From the NCBI GenBank assembly GCA_033961575.1, contig CM066732.1, positions 71,710,687-71,774,686 of the forward strand: 64,000 bases of DNA. The letters are read 5' to 3'. Positions 34,705 through 46,919 of the stretch are shown piece after piece. The position numbers and the translations under genes were made by a program. The DNA is from Aselliscus stoliczkanus (lineage: Eukaryota > Chordata > Mammalia > Chiroptera > Hipposideridae). The notes under the pieces are model-generated. The model made no database searches, had not been told where the DNA came from, and saw nothing but the letters and a program-made list of their open reading frames with translations. The stretch's first letter is position 1. Every line of letters starts with the position of its first letter.

Positions 34705-35590
34705 ATGAGGAAACAAAGAACCATGTCTCAAGTAAAAGATCAGAAGAAACCTCTAGAAATGAAACTAAATGAAACAGTGGGATCCAACTTTTCAGAGACA
34801 GAGTTTAGAACACTTATGATAAGAATGTTTAAGGAATGTAGTGAGGACATAAAGAAGGATAGGGAAACCATAAAGAAACAACCAATTAGAACTAAAGAAT
34901 ACAATAACTGAAATACAGAACACACTTGAAGGAATCACCAGTAGATTTGATGAAGCAGAGGATCGGATCAGCGGTTTAGAAGACAAAATAGCAAAATTCA
35001 CCCAGCTGGAACAATAAAAAGACAAAAGAATAAAAAAAATGAAAACAGTTTAAGAGACCTGTGGGACAACATCAAGCGCAACAACCATCAGATCATACGA
35101 ATACCAGAAAAAGAAGAGAAGCAAGGGATTGAGAATGTATTTGAAGAAATAATGATTAAAAACTTCCCTACCCTGATGAATGAAATCGACATACAAGCTC
35201 AGGAAGTGCAGAGAGTTCCAAACAAGCTGAACCCAAACATGTCCACACCAAGGCATATTATAGTTAAAATGGCAAAGGTTAAAGACAAAGACATAATCCT
35301 AAAAGCAGCACGAGAAAGACAGCAGGTTACATACAAAGGAACTCCTATAAGACTAACAGATGACTTGTCTACAGAAACTCTGCAGGCCAGAGGGAGTGGC
35401 AGGAAATATTCAAAGTGATGCAAAATAAAGCTCGACAACCAAGATTGCTCTATCCAGCACGGCTATCACTTTAAACTGAAGGAGAGATAAAGAGCTTTTC
35501 AGAAAAGAATAAGCTTAAGGAACTCATTACCACCAAGCCAGCATTGCAGGAAATGTTAAAAAGGCTTTTTGAAACAGAAGAAAGGGGAAA
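34705..35590 (+). pseudogene. L1 ORF1, frameshifted
   Basis: Begins MRKQRTMSQVKDQKKPLEMK and stays open to about 34911, where a one-base change shifts the frame. The coiled coil and the start of the RRM follow in other frames, and the RRM/C-terminal text MIKNFPTLMNEIDIQAQEVQ resumes at 35152. Further breaks occur near 35418. It ends near MLKRLF with the stop codon mutated (GAA in place of TAA). Confidence 0.88.
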
Positions 35591-35629
35591 ACAAGCTAAC
35601 CCAGCAAGACAAGAAATACAAATAACAAA

Positions 35630-38600
35630 ATGGCAATACATATGTACCTATCAATAAACACTTCAAATGTGAATGGGCTAAATGTTCCAATCAAAAGACA
35701 TGAACTAGCTGAGTAGATAAGAAAACAGGACCCATGCATATGCTATGTACAAGAGACTCATCTCACATCAAAAGACACACACAGACTGAAAGTAAAGGGA
35801 AGAACTAAGGAATTTCATGCAAATGGAAAGGAAAAAAAGCCGGAGTAGCAATACTTATTTCAGACAAAATAGACTAAAATGAAGACTACAATAAAAGACA
35901 AAGAAGGGCACTACATAATAATAAAGGGATCAATTCAACAAGAGGACATAACCCTAGTAAACATCTATGCACCCAATATAGGAGCTCCTAAATATAAAAA
36001 ACAGATTTTGATAGACATAAAGACAGAGATCAACAGTAACTATCATAGTAGGGGAGTTCAAAACCCCGTTGTCACCAATGGACAGATCCTCCAGACAAAA
36101 TCAACACGGAAACAGTGGCATTAAATGACACTTTAGACCAGCTCGATTTAATCAATATTTTTAGAGCATGTCACCCCAAAGCTACAGAATATACATTCTT
36201 CTCAAGTGCACATGGAACATTTTCCAAGATAGACCACATGTTAGTCTCAACAAATTTAAGAAGACTGAAATCATATCAAGCATCTTCTCTGACCACAATG
36301 CTATGAAATTCGAAATCAATTACAAGAAGAAAACGGGAAGGGTTGGCCAAGTGACTCAGTTGGTTAAGAGATCGCTCAAGAACGCGAGCTGAGCTCCGAG
36401 CAACAGCAGTTCGATGCCCAGCCTGAGTTGAATTGCTGCTGAGCTGCCAACAGATGGCAGGATGGCTCAGCTAAATAGAAAAAAAAAAAAGAAGAAGAAG
36501 GAAACTGGAAAACACACAAATACATGGAGGCTAATAACATGTTACTAAATTGTGAGTGGGTCAAAAATGAGATCAAGGAGGAAATCAAAAGATACCTCGA
36601 GACAAACAAAAATGAAAACACCATGACCCAAAAATCTCTGGGATGCAGCAAAAGCAGTCCTAGAAGGTAAGTTCATAGTAGTGAAGGCCTACCTAAAGAA
36701 GGAAGAAAAATCTCAAATCAACAGACTGTCTTTACACCTAAGGGACCGGGAAAAAGAACAGCAAAACAAGCCTAAAGGGAGTGCAAGGAAGGAAATAATA
36801 AAGACCAGAGCAGAAATAAATGAAATAGAGACCAAAACAACAATACAAAAGATAAATGAACCCAAGAGTTGGTTTTTTGAAAAGATAAACGAAATCGACA
36901 AACTCTTTGCCAGACTCACCAAGAAAAAGAGAGAGAGGACCTAAATTAATAAAATCAGAAATGCAAGAGAAGTGACAACAGATACCACAGAAATGCAGAA
37001 TATTTTAAGAAAATACTACGAGCAACTATATGCCAACAAATTCAACAATCTTGAAGAAATGGATAGATTTCTAGAAGCATACAATCTACCAGGTCTGAAC
37101 CAAGAGGAAACAGAAACTCTGAACAGACTGATTACTACCAAAGAAATTGCATCAGTAATCAACAAGCTTCCAACAAACAAAAGTCCTGGACCAGATGGCT
37201 TCACAGGTGAATTTTACAAAACATTCAAAAAAGAATTAATACATATTCTCCTCAAACTATTCCAAAAAATACAGAAGGAAGGAAGGCTCCCAAGCACATT
37301 TTATTAGGCCATTATTACTCTGATCCCAAAATCAGACAAAGATCTTGCAAAAAAGGAAAACTATAGGCCAATATCCCTAATGAACATAGATGCAAAAGTT
37401 CTCAACAAAATACTAGCAAACTGAATTCAGCATCACATTAAAAAGATCATACACCACGATCAAGTGGGATGCATTCCTGGTATACAAGGTTGGTTCAATA
37501 GCTGCAAATTAATTAATGTAGTACATCACATTAACAAAATGAAAAATAAAAATCATATGATCATATCAATAGATGCAGAAAAAGCATTTTACAAAATCCA
37601 GCAGCTATTTATGATAAAAACTCTTAGCAAAGTGGGAATAGTGGGATCATATCTCAACATAAAAAAGGCCATATATGATAAACCCACAGAAAACATCATA
37701 CTCAATGAGGAAAGTGTAAAAGCTTTCCCCTTAAGATCAAGAACAAGACAAGGCTGCCCACTTTTGCCACTTCTATTTATCATAGCTCTGGAAGTTCTAG
37801 CCACAGCAACCAGACAAGAAAAGGAAATAAAAGGCATCCAAATTGGAAAGGAGGAAGTAAAATTGTCATTATATGCAGATGACATTATACTGTATATAGA
37901 GAATCCCAAAGGCTCCACCAAAAAGCTGTTAGAACTGATAAACGAATTTAGTAAGGTAGCCAGATACAAAATTAATATTCAGAAATCAGTTGCATTTCTA
38001 TACACCAATAATAAAATATCAGAAGAATAAATCAGGAAATCAATCCCTTTTACAATTGCTTCAGAAACAATAAAATGTCTAAGAATAAATTTAACTAAAG
38101 AAGTAAAAGAACTGTAGTCAGAAAATTATGAGACACTGAAGAGAGAAATCAAAGAAGATACAAATAAATGGAAATACATACCATCTTCGTGGATAGGAAG
38201 AATTAATATAGTTAAAATGTCAGTACTACCTAAGGCAATATGTAGATTCAATACAATTCCAATCAAACTACCAAGGATATTTTTCTCAGAAATAGAACAC
38301 ATAACCCTAAAATTTATATGGAACAATAAAAGACCCCAAATAGCCACGGCAATCTTGAGAAATAAGAACAAAGTGGGAGGCATCATGCTACCTGACATCA
38401 AAACTTACTGCAACACTACAATTATCAAAACAGTATGGTACTGGCATAAAAACAGACACATAAAAACAGACACATAGACCAATGGAACAGAATAGAGAGC
38501 CCAGGAATAAACCCATCTATATATGGGCATTTAATCTATGAAAATAGAAGAATTTACACTGGAGTAAAGATAGTCCATTTAATAAATGATGCTGGGAAAA

Positions 38601-39605
38601 CTGGACTGACACATACAAAAAAATGAAAATGGACCACCTATTTACACCACATACAAGAACAAACTCAAAATGGATTAAACACTTAAATGTAAAACCTAAA
38701 ACCATAAAACTTCTAGACGAAAACAGGGAGTAAATTTGCAGACATTACCCTCAGTAATATTTTTACTGATATATTCCCTCAGGCAAGAGAAATTAAAGTA
38801 AAAGTGTTTCTTACATCAAACTTAAAGGTTTCTTCACAGCAAAGGAAATCATCAATAAAACAAAAAGGCAGCCTACTGAATGGGAGAAGATATTTGCCAA
38901 TGATATATCTGATAAGGGGTTAATATAAAAAATTTATAAAACACTCATGCAACTCAACACCAAAAAAAAAAAAACAACGCAATTACAAAATGGACAGAGG
39001 ATATGAAGAGGGATTTCTCTAAAGGGAACATAGAGATGGCCAAGAGGCATATGAAAAAATGTTCAACCTCACTAATCATCAGAGAAATGCAAATACAAAC
39101 CACAATGAGATACCACCTCACTCTGGTCAGAATGGCTATCATCAATTAATCAACAAACAACAAGTGCTGGTGAGGTTGTGGTGAAAAGGGAACCCTGGTG
39201 CACTGTTGGTGGGACTGCAGATTAGTGCAACCATTATGGAAATCAGTACAGAGGTATCTCAAAAAACTGGTAATGGAACTACTGTATGACTCAGCAATTC
39301 CACTCTTAGGTATCTACCCAGAGAATCCCAAGACGCTAGTTCAAAAAAATACATACACCCCTATGTTTATTGCAGGGCTATTTACAATAGCCAAGATTTG
39401 GAAACAACCAAAATGCCCATTGGTAGACAACTGGATTAAGAAACTGTGGTACATTTATACAATGGAGTATTACTCCGCTATAAAGAAGAATGAAATCGTA
39501 TCATTTGCAACGATATGGATGGACCTAGAGAAAGTTATGCTAAGTGAAATAAGTCAGTCGGAGAAAGACAAATACCATATGATCTCACTTATACGTGGAA
39601 TCTGA
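35630..39605 (+). pseudogene. L1 ORF2 (endonuclease and reverse transcriptase), degraded
   Basis: ORF2 encodes the endonuclease and reverse transcriptase that perform target-primed insertion. The endonuclease runs from 35630 with NVNGLN, QETHL and the later SDHNAM motif (about 36285). Reverse transcriptase blocks include [17 protein letters not shown] (about 37175), IDAEKAF and YADDIILY (about 37873, with the catalytic Asp pair). The C-terminal region retains [16 protein letters not shown] text near 39190, and the frame ends LIRGI at 39605. Stops (for example 36121, 37306 and 38030), frameshifts and the SINE at 36341 inactivate it. A 14-bp deletion lies near 36245. Confidence 0.9.
36341..36492 (+). 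mobile_element. SINE, GAGCTGCCAACAGATGGCAGG type, inside L1 ORF2
   Basis: A box TGACTCAGTTGGTTAAGAG and B box AGTTCGATGCCC, ending AGGATGGCTCAGCTAAATAG plus A-rich tail. The L1 text AGAAGAAAACGGGAA is duplicated on both sides with small changes. It is younger than the L1. Confidence 0.88.
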
Positions 39606-39992
39606 AAAACTAAATGAACAAGCAAAGTAAACAGAAACAGTCTCAGAGATATAGAAGAAAAACTGATGGTTGCTAGTTGGAAGGGGGGTGGGGATGAGGG
39701 GGAAGGGGAAGGGATTAGACAGCATAAATAGGTAACTACAATATTGCTATAGGGATATGAAAGATAGTTGGGAGAATATAATTAATAATGTAAATAATAT
39801 TTTGTGGGGGGGCAGATGGTCACTTGTATTGTTAGGGAGACCACTTCATGGATGGAGTAGAGGCTTGATCACTGCACTGTACACCTGAAGCTGGTGTTGT
39901 ATAATATTGTATGCCAACTGAATTGAATATATAGATAGTCACGGGATGTGGATTATACTGTGGAAGGGAGTCAGAGGAACTGTAATATGGTT

Positions 39993-42079
39993 CTTCTTCT
40001 CTTCTTCCTTTCCAACTTCATATTCCTCACCTTCCATCTTCCCCAGAGCCCTTCTTTTCTTTTCCACTCTAATTTCTCCTATTCTTTTTGATTTAAAAAA
40101 AAACAAACACACAAACAAAAAAAGTTATATTTTGCCTACCTTCCTTGCTTTTTCTCCAGTGAGTCTATTCAGTGAGTGAAATTTGTCATTTCATCAGTTG
40201 ATAAAACATTGGCTTCTTTCTTGGAGTCTCCTCTCACATTGAAGTTTTTGACCTTGTTAATAGCTTCATAACCCAACAAGGAAATCTGTCCCATGATGAG
40301 AAAGTAAAATGCTAGAACATAAATACTATAAGTATGTGAACATTTCATGTTCTCGCAAAGACAAGACCTTTTAAACAGCTTCTCCAAAAAATACGATAAT
40401 GAAATTTAATCCTTCAAGAAAGGATTAGTGACTACAGAATAATCAGGAGGAGAACAAATTATACTATTAAGTAACTTAGCAGTTAATTAGCTTCAGTATC
40501 TGCCTAATTCCACTCACCAAAACCTGTCCAATGAGAATCTTTTAAAGAAGGCAAGAAGTTGCATGATTTCCCAGAACTCCCTCACCCAAGGGGCTACCTA
40601 ATTTAGAAGAGGTAAACGGTCGTCATAGCAAGAAATTTTAAAATTTGTCTTTTAACTCTTATTTTTGTTCAAATGATCCATTCAGTGGAATTTCACACTT
40701 AAATGTTTGGCTGTTACATCATAAGTTATCATCAATATTCAACTAATTTCCAAAACTACTTGTTTGTTGGAATAAAATAAATTTACTTAAAACTATGTAC
40801 AAGAAAAAAAAAAGCTATGTACAAGAATATGTGTCTTTATTCTTAAATTTTCTTTAATAACAAAAAAGTTAAGACTATACTACTTTAAAAGCCAAGCTGA
40901 CAGTAGGTAGCTGCACCTTGAAGTAAGCAAAGGTGACATGTCACACTGCATCTTGCGTACGAAATGTCAGTCTCAAAGATTCATTTTGTGATAGCACAAC
41001 AGGTAAATTCTCAATCAGATTTTCTCCTCACCTCATGCAATAGGGAGATTAGAAATAAGCACCAGCTGCTTTGATGAAGACTATACAATCTTCACCAGGA
41101 GGCAAAAGGTGACATGGTCTAAGGGTCTGTAATTCACTTCATTATAATTACATTTCATTGCCTGCAGCCTCTCCAATAATTAAAAGCATAGTGTCAGTAT
41201 TAAGCAAGGGCTATAAGAAAATGTCAGACCCCTTCACCAAAGAAGCTTCAAGTTAGAGCAGAAAAGATTGTCAAAAGTTTGCTTCCTCAGTAAATACCAG
41301 AATATTTGGAGGAATATGTGTACTCCCAAAGTTATAAAATGGAGTCATCTGTGCCAAGATTTTCAAATTTTAGGTCAAATGAGAATATAAAAAAACTGTG
41401 TCAGGAACATCTCTACTGGTTAATATTTTAACATTTGTTGAGTGAATAAATCAATAGCACAAAAATGTCATAACTTGAGTCAGATTATTATGCTCTCAAA
41501 ATACTTCCAAGTATGCATTTAGAATTGAATCTTTTTGAAATTTGATACGAGCAACTTGTTTCAATGAGACTATATTTTGCTCGCATTCTGTTATCACTGA
41601 ACTTCTATCAATGGAGACTAATTTTAGAAATCTCAGGGCAGAGATAACCAAAAATCCTTTCTTAGCAGCAGAAGGATAGCAAATGGGAATAATAAGAAGA
41701 GATACACCCATCTGAGGAAATGCTAGGCACTCAAAAGTGTGGCAGGAACAAAATTATAGTATTTCCCCCAGAAAACATTTAATTAGCAGTAAAACAATAT
41801 TTATAGCAATGAAAATTACTTGCTTCCTAAAAATCAAGTGTTGCCTCTCCAAATATCCTGCAAACAATGCATTCCCCACCCTATCCATTCTTCATACTCT
41901 TTCCTCCATAATTCATGAAAAGAGAATAAGCATGGCTTGCGAAGATTTATATCTTACTGAAATTATTAGTAAATAGCTAATCTGTACATATCCGTGGACT
42001 ACTGAACTAATTTTTTTCATCTGACTTTTCTGCAAACGTCTATCTCCCTATACCATTTTCCACATTAAAATCAGTTGAT
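39993..42079. other. Unique sequence, no gene seen
   Basis: No recognised gene. A poly-A stretch with flanking 12-bp repeats at 40793-40826 is listed as a finding. The small ORFs lack family resemblance. Confidence 0.45.
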
Positions 42080-42091
42080 TTAAATTCATTT

Positions 42092-42237
42092 TGCCAGCCG
42101 AATGGCTCAGTTGGTTAAGAGCTCGCTCAAGAGTGCAAGCTGAGCTCTGAGCAACGGCGGTTCGATGCCAGCCCAAGCTGAGTTGCCGTTGAGCTGCCAA
42201 CAGGTGGCAGGATGGCTCAGCTAAAAAATAAAAAAAA
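42092..42237 (+). mobile_element. SINE, GAGCTGCCAACAGGTGGCAGG type
   Basis: A box TGGCTCAGTTGGTTAAGAG and B box GGTTCGATGCC, tail after AGGATGGCTCAGCTAA. The target-site duplication AAATTCATTTT is on both sides. Confidence 0.92.
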
Positions 42238-42249
42238 ATTCATTTTAAG

Positions 42250-42945
42250 CAGTGTTATCTACTATGGTGGACAAGTAAACTCCCAGGTTAGATTTTTAAT
42301 AATATTCCTTTATTTAAAACTGTTGCATTTTGTGACTTGTACACAAAACAATTAGGTGTAAGCTTTAATTCAGTTAAGAGGCAGGACAAGAATTTATTAT
42401 AGCAAATGCTTTCATCTTTTGCTAAGTGCCTCAGCCTAAGCTCTCTATGTGCTGGATGTACCATTATCACATTTTATATATAAAAATAAATAAGCAAGTG
42501 GTATTGCCCACATGTTTTTGAAGAGTGAAGCAGATGCTATGCTGTGCTGCATAATTCCCCCTTTGCAACCAAGGCACTTATTTACCCAGATGCTAGGAGT
42601 TTCATCTGCTGGCTGGTCAAAGCTCATAGCTGAGTCTTACCCTAGGCATCACCCTCACCTGAAAGGTGCATCCTTGCCCAAGGGCATGTCTCCTTCCTTG
42701 AGATAAATTTGCATCCACAGATTCACCAAAGCAACCACCATTTACTTAGCCTGTGTTATTTCAGGACCCTGTTATCATCCCCATGAAGGATCCCAGTTCT
42801 GTAACAGAATTGCCTACCATCATTTCTGTACTACAGAAAAGCTAGCTTCTCAGTGATGTCGGTGGCCTTCTCAGCAGAACATTTCTGATTACTTTTGTGA
42901 ATGGAGTATCTTCTAAGGCCTTGCGCAGGAACATAACTGGCTCGT
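42250..42945. other. Unique sequence, no gene seen
   Basis: No recognised gene or repeat. Confidence 0.4.
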
Positions 42946-43436
42946 GGTTTTGTGTTTTGTTTTCTTTTTTGTCTTTATATAGCATATTTACACTAGCATG
43001 TCCACTTCTCTAACCCCTTTCTATTAAACACCATGTTGATTTTAGGGTTTCTGGTCTGGCCCACTGACACCATAGGCCATATAACCACTTCAGACCAATG
43101 AACCCACATTGTGGAAAAGGAGGTGAGGTAATGGGCATATGGCCAAAGGATCCACTAATCCTATCATATACTACATCACCCAGAAACTCCTGTATTGATA
43201 ATACAACAAAGGTGCTTTTTGAAGGAGTATCTGAGGCACCATCTTGGAGATGACATCCTACAAGAGAGACCCGTCATTAAGGATACAAGTATACAAGGTC
43301 TGACAATTAAGTTCACAAATTTGCCACCATGAGCTTACATTGGCAGCACTGTACAAACAGCTCAGGAAGGTTTTATAACCTTGGCATATCAGTGTCCCAC
43401 AGCTGTGTTCATGTCAAAGTGGGGTGGTGTCTTGCT

Positions 43437-43705
43437 GAGTGATTGATGACCTCTGGTAATGCAGCTTGCAGTTGTGGGTGGTTTGGCCCCGAGATATGTT
43501 TCGGGTGTGAGACACACAGACCACGCAAGTTACATTGACTCTGGCTTATGTGTAAGAGAATAAAAAGAGCAGTCAGGCCCGATTCAGGGCTTCCCATCCC
43601 CTGGCCCCAAACTGCTTTCTCTCTTATTTTGTGTCTTTCTCTCTTTCTTAACCTTTCACCTTCCCTTCTCCACTCCCACCTACCCTGTCGTGCGGGACAC
43701 GACTT
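43437..43705 (+). mobile_element. LTR-like block replacing the mariner's 5' untranslated part
   Basis: Compared with the copy at 3435, about 80 bp are missing and replaced by about 265 bp of unrelated text. It has an AATAAAAAG polyadenylation signal near 43559, a pyrimidine-rich U5-like run (43620-43690), and ends TGCGGGACACGA. This layout resembles U3-R-U5 of a small endogenous retroviral LTR. No target-site duplication is visible. Confidence 0.45.
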
Positions 43706-44870
43706 TAAATTTCTTGTTCAAATTGGCAGGGGTGGAAGTGAAATCAGGGACCTGTTAGTCCAAGTTTATGGGGATAATGCCATGATGAAAATGGCAGTGT
43801 ACAAATGGATTAAATGTTTTTCTGAGGGGAGAGAATGTGTCACTGATGAAGACAGGTTAGGGTGGCCAGTAACGAGAACTGATGAAAACATTGCAAAAAT
43901 TCATCAAATTGTGCATCAAAATCATCGGCTGACCATGAGAAGCATAGCAGACCAAGTAAACATCGATAGAGAAACAGTTAGCAATATCTTAACTGAGTAT
44001 CTTGGCATGAGAAACGTGTGTGCAAAAATGATCCCAAAGGAGCTCACTGATGAAAAAAAGCAAAGGAGAGTCGAAGTTTGCCAAGACCTTTTGGAGAGGC
44101 AAGATGATGTTTTGGGCCATATTGTCACTGTTGATGAAACATGGGTGTACCAATACGACCCTGAAACAAAGCGTCAAAGTGCACAATGAAAGTCAGCCAA
44201 TTCTCCAGGACCAAAAGAGTTCCATCAATATAAATGAAGAGTCAAAACAATGTTGCTAACCTTTTTTGATATCAGAGGGATTATTCATTATGAATTTGTA
44301 TCAACTGGACAACCAGTTAACCAAGTTTACTCTTTGGAAGTGCTGAAAAAGCTGCATGAAAAAGACAAAAATGATGTGAACTTTCTACCAACAATACATG
44401 GCTTTTTTTTTTTTTTTTGAGGGCAGTGTCACTGGCCCTCATATGTGGGACCCAAACCGGGGCTGGCTTCCTAAGCCAGCGCTTAACCACCGTGTCACTT
44501 GGCCGGCCCCAACAATTCATGGCTCTTGTATCATGACAACACACCAGCTCACATGGCACTGTCTGTGAGGAATTTTTAGCCAGTAAACAAATAACTGGCT
44601 AAACACCCTCTCTACTCACCTGATCTGGCCCCCAATGACTTCTTTCTTTACCCAAAGATAAAGGAAATATTGAAAGGAAGACATTTTGATGACATTCAGG
44701 ATATCAACAGTAATACGACCATAGCTCTGATGGCCATTCCAGAAAAAGAGTTCCAAAATTGCTTTGAAGGATGGGCTAGGAGCTGGAATCAGTGCACAGC
44801 TTCCCAAGGGGAGTCTTCAAAGGTGAGCACAGTGATATTCAGCAATGAGGTATGTAAGCACTTTTTCTAG
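43706..44870 (+). pseudogene. Mariner transposase, N-terminal half open, C-terminal half broken
   Basis: From about 43706 to 44189 one frame covers both helix-turn-helix motifs (KFLVQIGRGGSEIRDLLV and TMRSIADQVNIDRETVSN) and the first catalytic Asp in TVDETWVYQYDPETKRQS. It stops where a Trp codon has become TGA (44187-44189). The rest continues with HDNTPAH-like text near 44535 and PDLAPNDFF near 44625, so the DD34D layout is still visible. A minus SINE splits the frame at 44403. The native start codon was removed with the LTR-like replacement. Confidence 0.88.
44403..44510 (-). mobile_element. Short tRNA-derived SINE inside the mariner transposase
   Basis: T-rich tail on the left and inverse GGGCCGGCCAAGTGACACGG head on the right. 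The target-site duplication AACAATACATGGCT / AACAATTCATGGCT flanks it. Confidence 0.92.
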
Positions 44871-45279
44871 GATGAGTTTGCGAACTTAATTATCAGGCCT
44901 CGTACATTAATCAATAACCATTATAGTGTTGTGATCCCAACTCTTGGAAAAGATGGGGTGGGAAACAAGGGATAGAAGCATAAGTGACCCCACTTACCAT
45001 GATTCCTAGGGACTTATTTGGGGGAAATTTGTACTTCCTGTGCTACAATTCTAGGTTCTATGGATCTATAGGGGCTGCAGCAAGACTTCCATTACAGTTT
45101 AAGCTATAGCTACTGCCTAGTCTTTGGGGTTCTTGTGCCAAAAGACCAACAGGTAAAGAAAGGAGTCACCAACCTTGTAGGTAATTCATTCTGATCATCA
45201 GGCTGCAGAGAGGCAGAGAGGAACAAACACATGTGACAAAAAGGTAATCCACAAGATGCCTGTCAGTGCTCCCTTGCCC

Positions 45280-46100
45280 AATTTTTAAAGTAAAGGTTGC
45301 AGCCTTCTGTCCTACCTACACGGTCAAAACCCCTATTGTTCTTCACAGCCCGATTTGTGGAGCCTCGTGTGGGGCTGGGGTGCCTCGTTCCTTCAGGGGG
45401 AACCTCTGCAGCTGATTTAGCCTCCCAGTTTTATTTTATTTATTTATTTTTTAAAGATTTTATTGGGGAACTGGGGAAGGGGAACAAATTGCTGTCCTTT
45501 TGTTCTTCGGTCTAGTTGTGGAGGACATCACTTCACTGGCCCATGTCGGTATCGTCATTGCACTCTTCCCAGGTAAGGCAGATTGGTCGCCAGCCTCTGG
45601 ACAGCCGCTCACAGCGGCTCTTGGCAGCTCACACTGGCTGCCAGCCACTCACGCTGGTTGCCGACCACTCACTGTAGCCTATGGTAGCCCACTGCAGCAG
45701 GCGCTGCAGCTATGCTATCCCAGGGAATCACAGCAGCCCAGCTCCATGTGGAGCTCTTCACTACCTTAGCTGTAGAGGGCAGTGTCACTGGCCCTCATAT
45801 GTGGGATCTAAACCGGGGCTGCTGGCATCCCAAGCCAGCTCTTAACCAACGCGCCACTTGGCAGGCCCACCCCTCCCAATTTTAAAGCAGGGTTTAGGGG
45901 CTTGCTAATTGCATGTTTCCACCCCTCCTACCAGTCTCGATGCGGCTTCTTCTTCACATCCTTAATTTAAAAACTTTTCAGCTAGACTTCAGATGGTTCT
46001 CAAGGTTGACTGTTCTATAATTTAGTTGTAATTTTAATGTGTTCACAGAAGGAAGCAGGCACAGTGTTTATCTACTCTGCCATCTTTGATCTCTCCATCT
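45280..46100 (-). mobile_element. L1 5'-end fragment (5'UTR), older
   Basis: The inverse complement begins GATCAAAGATGGCAGAGTAG near 46095 and continues with ACTGTGCCTGCTTCCTTC-like text, the L1 5'UTR opening. It runs leftward through a SINE at 45434-45871 to about 45280. No ORF1 remains. Confidence 0.75.
45434..45871 (-). mobile_element. Long tRNA-headed SINE
   Basis: (TTTA)-rich tail on the left and inverse tRNA head on the right (GCGCCACTTGGCAGGCCC). The target-site duplication CCTCCCARTTTTA is at 45421-45433 and 45872-45884. Confidence 0.92.
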
Positions 46101-46329
46101 GAATGATTTTAGATAGTCACTGAATTCTCTGAGTTTGGAGGAGAATACTGAACCCTATTTATTAAAACTAAAACCACTCTAATTCTACTGCATTACATTT
46201 GAATGTAATTCAAATTCTACATACATTTGAATGTTCTATTTTTAATCTTAGCTTACTTATCCTCTAAATAAATGCTATAATACAGCTAATGCAGTCAGTC
46301 TGTACAGTAATGAGAATACTATACTTCAG

Positions 46330-46915
46330 ATTTCAGATATATTGGTCACAAATAGCTCCCTTTTTTTGGTCTCTGAGGTAGATATTTATCATTTTAGAAG
46401 AGGCAACACAAACTCCTTTCCTTTTTGTGGAAAATTCTACATTGGTTATAACACCGATAGGATAGAGTATCTCATGGGAGCTTCAGGGAGGAGGTACTAT
46501 TTATCCTTGGGATCCAGGACACATGCATGGGAAGTAGGATTAGCCAATCAGAGAGCTGATATTCTTCCCCAAGACTTTGGGTCTTGTGGTAGGAATGTGT
46601 AGATGCAAAACAAATCTAGAACTCAGTCACTATGGAGCTGACAAGAGCAAGAAGCCATCACAAGTGGGTTCTGGCTACAGAGGTCCATCAGCAGTGGACA
46701 TGGCCCCAGTTGTAGTATTCTAACAAACTATTCATGGCATGAAGTGACCCAGGCTGTGGTTTCTGCTGTCTGGGGCCACTGCGTTTCCTGAGCCAACCTC
46801 TCCACTGTCCTATTGAGTCTGGGACCTATCTAATGTATTTCTAGGAAATTTCCTTTTCAGATTTAAGTTATCCAGTCAATTTCTATTACTGGCAACCAAG
46901 AACCCTGATTGACAC
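46330..46915 (+). mobile_element. Old LTR-like fragment
   Basis: The end, ACTGGCAACCAAGAACCCTG followed by ATTGACACAG, matches the 3' terminus style of old ERVL/MaLR LTRs. The upstream part is only loosely LTR-like. Family not assigned. Confidence 0.4.
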
Positions 46916-46919
46916 AGTC

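Larger units (their letters stand above)
33225..39992 (+). mobile_element. Nearly complete L1 of the young family, 6.77 kb
   Basis: In order: 5' terminus (GTCTTCCAGTAAGATGGCGG), 5'UTR with one 111-bp unit and an intron-like segment, ORF1 (34705-35590), ORF2 (35630-39605) with a SINE at 36341-36492, and the first ~390 bp of the 3'UTR. The 3'UTR breaks off at about 39992, with no poly-A. No target-site duplication can be paired, consistent with loss of the 3' end after insertion. ORFs are broken, so it is a fossil copy. Confidence 0.92.
43294..44902 (+). mobile_element. Mariner DNA transposon with nested LTR-like block and SINE
   Basis: The left terminus CAAGGTCTGACAATTAAG and the right terminus CTTAATTATCAGGCCTCG are inverse complements, with TA target sites intact on both sides (43292-43293, 44903-44904). 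It is the same family as 3435-4724. Its length is raised to 1.61 kb by an LTR-like replacement at about 43437-43705 and a minus SINE at 44403-44510. Confidence 0.92.
42950..45260. mobile_element. Old ERVL-MaLR-like internal fragment, split by a mariner
   Basis: The flanks 42950-43293 and 44905-45260 share the phrasing of MaLR internal sequence. One part is near GGTAATGGGCATATGGCCAA, and another is around GTGACCCCACTTACCATGAT and ACCAACAGGTAAAGAAAGGA. No open frame survives. The mariner sits between them and the two flanks would join if it were removed. Identification is from memory of family text and is tentative. Confidence 0.45.
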
